From: Ardenticatenaceae bacterium
GTDB lineage: Bacteria; Chloroflexota; Anaerolineae; Promineifilales; Promineifilaceae
DNA: 64,000 bases
Assembly: GCA_020634395.1 (NCBI GenBank)
Contig: JACKBU010000022.1
Location: 1 to 64,000 of the forward strand
Reading direction: 5' to 3'
Part shown: positions 47,081 through 53,915 of the stretch, piece after piece
How positions within the stretch are numbered: position 1 is the stretch's first letter
How the letters are laid out: each line of letters opens with the position of its first letter
The notes under the pieces: model-generated
Told to the model about the DNA's origin: nothing
Seen by the model: only the letters and a program-made list of their open reading frames with translations
The model's database searches: none
Position numbers and translations under genes: made by a program

Positions 47081-48775
47081 TCACTCCGTCACCTTAAAAA
47101 TCAAAATCGAATACCCCACCCGGTCATCCGGCTCGCGCTGCCGGAACCACGGATACACCGTCTTCTCCCCCCACTGCGATTCCCACAGGCTGCTTACGCT
47201 GATAGCGTATATGCCCGGCTCCGGCACGGCCGTATCAAACGGCGGATGGGTCCACAGGTTATAAAACTGCGGGCGCGGAAAACCGGGCAGCGGCTCATAA
47301 TTCAGACCGTAATAATCAGGATCGGCCGTGCCGAACCAGCCCAACTTCACCTGCGCCACGTCGTTCTCGGCCATCCACCGCTGCAAACGCAGCAGATCCT
47401 GCCCCCAGTCGATGTTGCTGTCTACCAGAATGCGCCCGCCATTGGCCGGTCCGCCGGCCAACACGTTGAAATAGCTCAAAAAGTGCGGGTAAATCCAGAG
47501 GGTGATGACCAGCAGGGAAGCGGCAGCGAGAAGGAGAAGAGATTGGAGACTGGAGATGGGAGATTGAAGATTAGGGATGGGGGATGGGGCGACGGCTACA
47601 CCACTGCTGAGGACGAACAGGAAAGGCAACATGGGCAGCAGGTGGCGGTAGCCGATGTTGAGGCCGCTTTGCAGGTTGAAGAGGAAGTAGAGCAGCGGTG
47701 GGAGGAGGAGGAACACGGCCGTTTTCCGGCTTTCCTTGCGCCACAACAACAGACCCGCGGCCAGCGGCAGCAGCAGCAAAAGCGGCAGCGGCGTTTTGCT
47801 CAGGAAGGCGACCGGGAAGTAGGCCACAAAACCGTCCGTAGAAAACTGGCCGAGCAAAAAGGCCGCCCGCCCACCGCTGCCCAGCGCCAAAATCTGGGCG
47901 ATGCCCGCCCAAAAGGTGGGCATTGGCCCGTTGAACTGGTTCAACGCCGCCCAGGGCGCAGCCGCAAAACGAAACGGACCCCATTCAAAGCCAAAAATCG
48001 CCCACACCACCAGGAGGGAAGCCAGACCGGCGGTGAGATACTGGACCAGGCGGCGCACGGCCGTCTTCCAGCCCCGCCCCGGATACAACGGCAGCAGCGC
48101 CAGCAAGGCAAAAATCGGCACAAAAACCAGATTGGAAAGCTTGCTGCCAAACGCCAGCCCCAGGCCAATGCTGGCCAGCAGCCAAGAGCGCCATGTCCAC
48201 TGCGGCTGCTGCCACATGCGCCACAACAAAAACGCCGCCAGGAACAAAAAGGCCGCACCGCCTAAATCGGTGGTGGTGTAACGGCCGTGTGCCAGCACAT
48301 TCGGATCAAACAGCAGGAAAAAGAAGGCGAACGGGGCAGACGGCCGTCCCCACACTTCCCGCGCAAAGTGATAGCCCACCAGCGCCAGCCCCAACGTCAA
48401 AAACACGATGGGCAACCGCGCCAGAAAAATCATGGTCGTCACGTCGTTGCCGGAATGCCACATCATCTGTTCCGCAAAAACGTACCAGTACACGTCCGGC
48501 GGGCTGAGTTCGGTCCAGCTGGGGTCGTCCAGGGGCAGCGTTACGTCGGGCATCAGCAGCGCTACGGGCAACGCCGACAGCGCATTTACCAGCGGCGGAT
48601 GTTCCAGGCTGAGGCGCGGGTCGCCGGTACGCAGAAAGGCCAGGCCGCGCGCCAGGTGGTTCTGCTCGTCCATCGTTGGGCTGTCCCCCACCAGACTGCT
48701 GACCGCCAGCCAGAAAAACAGCAGGACCAGCGGCGTGATCAGCCAGCTTGCGGGAATGTTGCGCCATCGTGCCAT
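47081..48775 (-). CDS. GT39-like membrane glycosyltransferase
   Basis: 564 residues from the ATG at 48775; upstream in-frame starts add a non-membrane leader and are less likely. About 11 helices, with the GT-C acidic motif SPTMDEQNHLARG in the first loop and LEHPPLVNALSALP following, both typical of PMT_2/ArnT relatives. The soluble end contains NIDWGQDLLRLQRWM, common in Chloroflexota GT39 proteins. A Gln/Ser-rich insert near 423-437 (PSPIPNLQSPISSLQS) derives from the GGAGATT repeat. Probable role: envelope glycosylation together with the neighbour. Confidence 0.8.
   Translation of the reverse strand: MARWRNIPASWLITPLVLLFFWLAVSSLVGDSPTMDEQNHLARGLAFLRTGDPRLSLEHPPLVNALSALPVALLMPDVTLPLDDPSWTELSPPDVYWYVFAEQMMWHSGNDVTTMIFLARLPIVFLTLGLALVGYHFAREVWGRPSAPFAFFFLLFDPNVLAHGRYTTTDLGGAAFLFLAAFLLWRMWQQPQWTWRSWLLASIGLGLAFGSKLSNLVFVPIFALLALLPLYPGRGWKTAVRRLVQYLTAGLASLLVVWAIFGFEWGPFRFAAAPWAALNQFNGPMPTFWAGIAQILALGSGGRAAFLLGQFSTDGFVAYFPVAFLSKTPLPLLLLLPLAAGLLLWRKESRKTAVFLLLPPLLYFLFNLQSGLNIGYRHLLPMLPFLFVLSSGVAVAPSPIPNLQSPISSLQSLLLLAAASLLVITLWIYPHFLSYFNVLAGGPANGGRILVDSNIDWGQDLLRLQRWMAENDVAQVKLGWFGTADPDYYGLNYEPLPGFPRPQFYNLWTHPPFDTAVPEPGIYAISVSSLWESQWGEKTVYPWFRQREPDDRVGYSILIFKVTE
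47530..47586. repeat. GGAGATTGG dispersed repeat inside a GT39-like gene
   Basis: AGAGATTGGAGACTGGAGATGGGAGATTGAAGATT and a GGGATGGGGGATGGGG end, in frame on the minus strand, encoding NLQSPISSLQS before a membrane helix. Confidence 0.7.
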
Positions 48776-48933
48776 AACAGGCCGATTATATGCCAGTTGG
48801 CAAAGAGCGGGCGAATGGGGATGGGCGGTGTGGGAAGAACGGCCGTATCCCGTAGGTGGCGCGTTCAAATAAAATCAATACAATCCGCCCATCCTGACTA
48901 CCTGACGAAAGACTGCAAGACGACAAGACAAAT

Positions 48934-49887
48934 ATGCGTAAACACGCTACCAACCTCCTCAAAATCGGCATCACCATCCTCGGCCTCTTTCTGGTCCTGC
49001 GTGAAGTGGACCTGAACAAAATCATCCTGACACTGCGGCAGGCCAACCTGTGGTGGGTGCTGGTCAGTTTTTTGCTGCTCAACGCCAGTCTGGTTCTGCG
49101 CGCCTACCGCTGGCAGCTTTTGCTGCGCGGCGTCGGCGCCCGCGTCAATTTTGGCCGGTTGGTAGAGCTGTACTTTGTGGGCAACTTCTTCAACATGTTC
49201 CTGCTGTCCGGCTTTGGCGGTGACGTGGTCCGCGTGTTGGAATCGGCCCGCGACGTACCCGGCAGCGTCGCCACAGGCACGGTCATTCTGGACCGTTTTA
49301 CCGGCCTGCTGATGCTGTTTGTGATGGCCCTCTTCGTCTTGCCCTTTCGACCGGCAGGGTTCCCGTCTTCGGTGGTGTGGCTGACGGTAGCCGGAGCGGT
49401 GGGCGGCACGCTGCTGCTCATCCTGCTGATGCAGGGCAGCCTGATCCGCCGCCTGGGCGGCTGGCTCCCTGGCCCGCTCTCCCCCGTCGGCGATGGCCCG
49501 ATAGCCCGGCTGCTGCAGGCTGTAGAAGGCTGCGGTTGGCGCGCCGTCGGCGGCGCGCTGCTGGTTTCGCTGCTTTTTAACTTGATGCTGGCGTTGTGGT
49601 GGAAAACATGCAGCCTGGCATTGGGGCTGAATATTTCGTATGGTTACATGCTGCTGGTAGTGCCTACGCTGTCGGTGCTGCTGCTGGTCCCGTCCGTGAG
49701 CGGCCTGGGCCCGCGGGAAATGGCCGCACCGATGTTGTTTGCCGCCGCAGGACTGGCCCCGGAAACGGCCGTCGCCCTCTCTTTTCTCGTCTTTCTGGTG
49801 GTACGGTTGTCCGGCATCCTCGGGGCGCCGGTCTATTTGTGGTCCACGGTGCGCGACGGCCGTCGCGCCAAAGCGCAGTCTGGTTGA
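48934..49887 (+). CDS. UPF0104/LPG-synthase-TM-like membrane protein (AglD2-type)
   Basis: 317 residues with about eight membrane helices. Diagnostic phrases of the lysylphosphatidylglycerol-synthase TM family: LRAYRWQLLLRG, LYFVGNFFNMFLLSGFGGDVVR, GTVILDRFTGLL, and PSVSGLGPREMA near residue 245. The C-terminal aminoacyl-transfer domain of MprF is missing, so it is the flippase-like part only. Such proteins sit beside glycosyltransferase genes and may move lipid-linked intermediates. It is divergent from the GT39-like operon across a 158-bp spacer. Confidence 0.82.
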   Translation: MRKHATNLLKIGITILGLFLVLREVDLNKIILTLRQANLWWVLVSFLLLNASLVLRAYRWQLLLRGVGARVNFGRLVELYFVGNFFNMFLLSGFGGDVVRVLESARDVPGSVATGTVILDRFTGLLMLFVMALFVLPFRPAGFPSSVVWLTVAGAVGGTLLLILLMQGSLIRRLGGWLPGPLSPVGDGPIARLLQAVEGCGWRAVGGALLVSLLFNLMLALWWKTCSLALGLNISYGYMLLVVPTLSVLLLVPSVSGLGPREMAAPMLFAAAGLAPETAVALSFLVFLVVRLSGILGAPVYLWSTVRDGRRAKAQSG

Positions 49888-49918
49888 CGCTGCCTCATCG
49901 GCCCCCTATACTTACATT

Positions 49919-50350
49919 ATGTCTAAACGACCTGACTTATCCAGACTGGAAGCAGTTTTTAGCCGCTACGAGGGAGTAACGGCCGTTTACCTCTTCGGTT
50001 CCGTGGCGGATGGCAAAACCCACCCCGGCAGCGACCTCGACCTGGCGATTGTTCCCCGCTCGTCCGCGCTGCGGCAGCAAAAGCTAAACATCCTGACAGA
50101 TTTGGTACGCGCCGGTTTTGATAACGTCGATTTGGTTCTGCTGGATACCAACGACATCACTCTGAAATTTGAAGCCGTCAGGCGCAACCGGCTCATTTAT
50201 GCCGTGCCGGAGTTCGATCACGGCAGCTACTTCTCCAAAGTCATCCGGCAATACTTCGATTTCGAACCCTACCTGAAAATCCAGCGCGAAGCCTACAAGA
50301 AGAGAATTCTCGATGGTCAAAAGACAAATCATCCACAAACGGCTGAATAA
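49919..50350 (+). CDS. mntA: MntA-type minimal nucleotidyltransferase antitoxin
   Basis: 143 residues from the ATG at 49919. The signature GS-x10-D-x-D is exact (Gly27-Ser28 to Asp39 and Asp41, GSVADGKTHPGSDLD). In MntA/HepT modules this enzyme adds AMP to a tyrosine of the HEPN toxin and neutralises it. The gene overlaps the hepT start by 38 bp. The context and the motif make the pairing firm, although the downstream toxin is frameshifted here. Confidence 0.85.
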   Translation: MSKRPDLSRLEAVFSRYEGVTAVYLFGSVADGKTHPGSDLDLAIVPRSSALRQQKLNILTDLVRAGFDNVDLVLLDTNDITLKFEAVRRNRLIYAVPEFDHGSYFSKVIRQYFDFEPYLKIQREAYKKRILDGQKTNHPQTAE

Positions 50351-50724
50351 GCTAGATGAATATCTATCAATCTTGCAAGAGGCGCAAAAATATTCCTATG
50401 AAGAATTCATTGCCAGCCCAGAACGGTACGGCAGCGTGGAACGCTTCTTGCAGTTGGCGCTAGAGGTCTTGATTGACCTGGGAAATCACATTGTCGCCGA
50501 TGATGAGCTGGGAGAAGTGGGCTATCAGCGGGACATCCCCGCTGATAGCCGAGAATGGTTACATCAGCCCCGAATTACGCGAAAAGTGGTTTCAGATGAT
50601 CGGCTTCCGCAACATTCTGGTGCATGACTACGCCGAAATTGACCACCAGATTGTTTATGATGTGTTACAGAATCAACTGCCCGATTTTCTGGCCCTGCGC
50701 GCCGTATTTGCGCAGTTTCTATAG
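50313..50724 (+). pseudogene. hepT: HepT-type HEPN toxin, frameshifted
   Basis: The ATG at 50313 encodes a good HepT N-terminus (KLDEYLSILQEAQKY, ERFLQLALEVLIDLGNHIVADD). The frame then fails after RDIP, where the run CCCC (50537-50540) has one base too many. In the next frame it continues as LIAENGYISPELREKWFQMIGFRNILVHDYAEID, which holds the catalytic R-x4-H motif (RNILVH) and the following Tyr that MntA adenylylates. As read, the product would lose the RNase site. The homopolymer position means a sequencing error is possible. Confidence 0.8.
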
Positions 50725-50732
50725 CAGAAATG

Positions 50733-50776
50733 ATGAGAGACTGGAGACGAAACCAATCTCCAGTCTCCAGTCCTCT
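50733..50776. terminator. Bidirectional hairpin made of GGAGACTGG repeat
   Basis: GAGACTGGAGA and its complement TCTCCAGTCTC around a short loop, between the convergent hepT and moeA genes. Member of the dispersed GGAGATT family. Confidence 0.65.
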
Positions 50777-52034
50777 AAAACAGCCTGACCTCCACCCATT
50801 CCCCTGCTTCCAAACCTGCTTTATTCAGCGGCACTTTGATCAGGCCATCGGCGTTGACCAGCGTGTAGATGAGATTGCTTTTGCCAAAGACCGGCGTCGC
50901 CAGCAGGCCGTCGGCGCTGTCTGCCAGGCGGGCGGGCACGTAATCCTCACGGCCGCTGGCGCTGGGCAGATTTTGCGCCAGCCGGGCGCGCACAAAGCGT
51001 TGGCGCGGCGGCTGCGCCAGCCCTTGCAGGCGGTAAATGGTGGGCACGCCCAGCATATCGAACTGGATCATGGCCGAGACGGGGTTGCCGGGCAGACCCA
51101 GCACCGGCTTGCGCCCCACCACGCCGACGATGGTCGGTTTGCCAGGGCGGGTGGCGATGCCATGCAGCAAGACGCCGGGTTCGCCCAGGCCGGCAATCAC
51201 CCGCGCCGTCATATCCCGCGCACTCACAGACGAACCGGCAGAGAGGACGAGCATATCGCATTCGGCCAGGAGTTTGGCGACGGCCGTTTCCAACATGCCA
51301 TAATTGTCGGGAATAATGCCGCCGCGCACCGGAATACCCCCCGCCTCAATCACCTGCCCGGAGACCGTATAGCTGTTGATGTCGCGCACCTGGCCGGGCC
51401 GGGTGATGAGCGTGGGATGGACCACCTCGTCGCCGGTGGCCAGGATGCCCACACGCGGCTGCCGCGCCACGGCCAGCTCGGTGATGCCCACGGCCAGCAG
51501 GCCGCCCAAATCTTGCGGGCGCAAGCGGTGGCCGGCGGGCAAGATTTCCTCGTCTTCGGCCACGTCTTCGCCGATTTGCAGGACGTTTTGGCCCACGGCG
51601 ACGGGGCGCAGGACTTCAATCTCGAAAGGGGGAGATTGGAGATTGGAGACTGGAGACTGCAAGGATTGGGTGTGTTCGATTTGTACCACGGCGTCGGCGG
51701 TGTCGGGGACCATGCCGCCGGTGTGGACGAGGACGGCCTGGCCGGGCTGCAGGGTAACGGCCGTGGCTTTGCCCATCGGCGCTTCGCCCACCACGGTGAG
51801 GAGCGCGGGCAGGCTTTCGGCCGCGCCGTACGTATCGGCGGCGCGCACGGCGTAGCCATCCATGCTGCTGCGGCGAAAAGCGGGCAGACTGAGGGGCGAC
51901 AGCAGCGGCGCGGCGGTGACGCGGCCCACGGCCGTCGCTGTGGGAATGGTCTCGCTGGGAAGAACGGTCGTCAGGTGGCGAAACAACAATTTGCGGGCTT
52001 CATCAGGGGGGAGTACGTTGAAAAATTCAGTCAT
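50775..52034 (-). CDS. moeA: Molybdopterin molybdenumtransferase
   Basis: 419 residues, the usual MoeA length plus a short insert. Conserved blocks: SMDGYAVRA, LVHTGGMVPDTADAVV, GEDV, LATGDEVV, RDINSY, LVLSAGSSVSARD and LGLPGNPVSAM. It inserts molybdate into adenylylated molybdopterin in the last step of molybdenum cofactor synthesis, in the cytoplasm. The segment TQSLQSPVSNLQSP near 124-137 is an in-frame insertion of the GGAGATT repeat in a loop. The ASKHA-like gene lies 17 bp upstream in the same direction. Confidence 0.92.
   Translation of the reverse strand: MTEFFNVLPPDEARKLLFRHLTTVLPSETIPTATAVGRVTAAPLLSPLSLPAFRRSSMDGYAVRAADTYGAAESLPALLTVVGEAPMGKATAVTLQPGQAVLVHTGGMVPDTADAVVQIEHTQSLQSPVSNLQSPPFEIEVLRPVAVGQNVLQIGEDVAEDEEILPAGHRLRPQDLGGLLAVGITELAVARQPRVGILATGDEVVHPTLITRPGQVRDINSYTVSGQVIEAGGIPVRGGIIPDNYGMLETAVAKLLAECDMLVLSAGSSVSARDMTARVIAGLGEPGVLLHGIATRPGKPTIVGVVGRKPVLGLPGNPVSAMIQFDMLGVPTIYRLQGLAQPPRQRFVRARLAQNLPSASGREDYVPARLADSADGLLATPVFGKSNLIYTLVNADGLIKVPLNKAGLEAGEWVEVRLF
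51630..51662. repeat. GGAGATTGG dispersed repeat inside moeA
   Basis: GGGGGAGATTGGAGATTGGAGACTGGAGACT in frame on the minus strand; encodes QSPVSNLQSP. Confidence 0.75.
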
Positions 52035-52051
52035 GGGCTAATTTTCAATGG

Positions 52052-53122
52052 TCAAGGGTGAATTGTCAATTGTGAATCGTCATTTTCGGGAGGAAAGCCG
52101 ATGCCCAGGGCGGTGCCGAAGGTGATCACGGCCGTGTGCGCTTGCCCGGCGAAGGGCATAGCCGCCGCCTGGCCGTCGTGGAGCAGGTGGGCGTGGATGG
52201 GGCGCTGGAGACGCAGGCTGAGATGCTGGCTGAGGTAGGTTTCCAGGTGGGAGGTGAACTGCTGCAAACGGCCGTAACAGCTCCAGTCTTCGGGGCGCGG
52301 CTGCCCATCCAGCAAATAGCAGGCCAGGACGAGGGCGATCTGGCTGCTGAGCGGAACGCCGGAAGCGGCAACGGCCGTCCACGTTTCGGCCACCATGTCC
52401 AACAGGCGGCCAAGGGTTTGGGCGGCGGCAGTTTCGTGGCGGCCAAAGGGCAGGCGGGCACATGGCGTAGGCAGGTTGGGTAAGCTTTCCAGATGGTGGG
52501 GGCTGTGGGCGATGGCGCGTTTGACGGCCGTTTGTCCAAAATCGAACACCAGCATGGCCGCATCTGCCGGGGCGGTACGGGCAGCGCCGTAGAGCGGCAG
52601 TTGGGCGGCATGTGGCGGAACCGCCACAGTAAAAGCGGCGAAGCCGTGGGCGCGGATGAAAGCCTGGGCGGTGGCAGCGGCGATTGGCCCCAGATGCCCG
52701 GCCATGATGCCACCGCCGGTATAAACCGTGCGGATTTGCGCCCAAAAGTCCCACTGTTCGGCCTGCCAATCGGGACGGACGGCGCGGTTCACCGGGTCGC
52801 CGCGCAGGAGGGTGAGGAGGTGGAGGGCGAGTTTACGGCCGTTTTCTTCGGCAACAGCCCAGGCAGCGGTGTGAATGGTCTGATCACCCTCGGTGAAGCA
52901 GGCGTCTAAGCGGCGGATGAGGTCGGCGTCGGGCAGGTTAGCGGGGAGATGGAACAGACCGGCTTGCCGCCGGATTTGCGCGGCCAGCGCGCGACTGCCC
53001 AAAAGCTGGTAGCCGGTCTTGCTGCGCCAGGCCAGCGGGATGGGCACGCCCGGCAGGTCCACAAGCCGCACCTGATTCATGGAGGGAATGACAAAGGGCG
53101 CGGCATCGGTGAAGGGATTCAT
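52052..53122 (-). CDS. ASKHA/ROK-like sugar-kinase-fold protein of unknown substrate
   Basis: 356 residues from the ATG at 53122; GTG at 53128 is also possible. The ATPase-fold phosphate loops appear as LVFDFGQTAVKRAI (about 193-206) and AVITFGTALGIGF near the C-terminus, resembling ROK/hexokinase-type proteins that lack the zinc-binding His/Cys motif. The N-terminal 130 residues are a helical extension not typical of ROK kinases. It lies between a VapBC-type module and moeA on the same strand. A kinase or a catalytically inert sensor are both possible. Confidence 0.5.
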   Translation of the reverse strand: MNPFTDAAPFVIPSMNQVRLVDLPGVPIPLAWRSKTGYQLLGSRALAAQIRRQAGLFHLPANLPDADLIRRLDACFTEGDQTIHTAAWAVAEENGRKLALHLLTLLRGDPVNRAVRPDWQAEQWDFWAQIRTVYTGGGIMAGHLGPIAAATAQAFIRAHGFAAFTVAVPPHAAQLPLYGAARTAPADAAMLVFDFGQTAVKRAIAHSPHHLESLPNLPTPCARLPFGRHETAAAQTLGRLLDMVAETWTAVAASGVPLSSQIALVLACYLLDGQPRPEDWSCYGRLQQFTSHLETYLSQHLSLRLQRPIHAHLLHDGQAAAMPFAGQAHTAVITFGTALGIGFPPENDDSQLTIHP

Positions 53123-53135
53123 GAACACCCAAGAA

Positions 53136-53511
53136 TCAAGTCAATATGTCGGTGATCAGGTTAAGGGCTTCAATCTTCTTGAATTCTGCGTCGGCCGTGA
53201 CGAGCGGTACTCCGGCAACCAAAGCGGAGGCGGCAACAATCGCATCGGGGATTTTAAGCTTATACTCGCGCCGAATACGAATGGTCAACGCCACAACTTC
53301 AGAGGTTAAATCTATCCGTTCACACAAAGCAAGGAACCTTTTATCTGCAAAATTTCCGACTGAGATAGTGGGCTGACGAGAGTAGTTCGATTTCAGAGAT
53401 GGGAGAAAAGCAAATGGTGGGGGCTTGAGCAACCAAACGGGCGACTGATTGGCGGCCTTCAAAAAAGTAGATGAAGGCATTGGTATCCAGCAGCAGGCTA
53501 CTGCCACTCAT
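53136..53511 (-). pseudogene. VapC-type PIN-domain toxin, frameshifted
   Basis: The ATG at 53511 starts SGSSLLLDTNAFIYFFEG, the PIN N-terminus with the first acidic residue (LDTN), and runs to ICFSPISEIELLSSAHYLSRKF. One extra base in a 4-nt run (53349-53352) then breaks the frame. The next frame continues ADKRFLALCERIDLT to KIPDAIVAASALVAGVPLVTADAEFKKI, which has the remaining acidic residues. The reconstructed length is about 125, normal for VapC. The antitoxin gene overlaps its start. Sequencing error is possible. Confidence 0.75.
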
Positions 53512-53707
53512 TCCGAATTACCTTTTGGTAAGCCAGGCCATCGGTTTCCCAGGTAAGAATGCCGCTGTATTGCAGTCTTTCTTGCTGGCGCATGTAGTGG
53601 CGAATCAGTTCCTCTAGCATTTTTTCCGGATTATTTTCGAAATCTTGCGCTAACAGCTTACTGATTTGCCCGGCTAATGTCTTGTCATGAATTTCTAGAG
53701 TCAACAT
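53498..53707 (-). CDS. VapB-type antitoxin of the PIN toxin
   Basis: 69 residues from the ATG at 53707, with GGAGG about 9 bp upstream. A short beta strand (MLTLEIHD) is followed by helices and an Arg/Gln-rich end (LEELIRHYMRQQERL). The size, position immediately before the PIN gene and 14-bp overlap identify it as the antitoxin. It probably binds its own promoter and caps the toxin. The exact antitoxin family is not assigned. Confidence 0.7.
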   Translation of the reverse strand: MLTLEIHDKTLAGQISKLLAQDFENNPEKMLEELIRHYMRQQERLQYSGILTWETDGLAYQKVIRNEWQ

Positions 53708-53754
53708 GGTTACATCCTCCACTTCACTTGATTATACCATGCGTTATGCCTTGT

Positions 53755-53912
53755 CGAGCATGGCGCGTAAGGGAGTTCCCAGAGCGGAGCAGAAGAGCTG
53801 TCAGGCTGAGAGCCTGTGCTGAGCTTGCCGAAGCATCCTCCGAAGCATCCCGCGGCTCTGGTGGGGATGGGATGCTTCACTCCGAAGACTCCGTTCAGCA
53901 TGACAATTCAAC
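53755..53912. repeat. REP-like extragenic element
   Basis: GC-rich spacer between ligA and the antitoxin gene. It contains GTCAGGCTGAG near one end and TTCAGCATGAC near the other (imperfect inverted ends), with GAAGCATCC / GGATGCTTC arms inside and CTGAGCTTGCCGAAGC. It resembles repetitive extragenic elements common in environmental genomes. Confidence 0.5.
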
Positions 53913-53915
53913 CTT

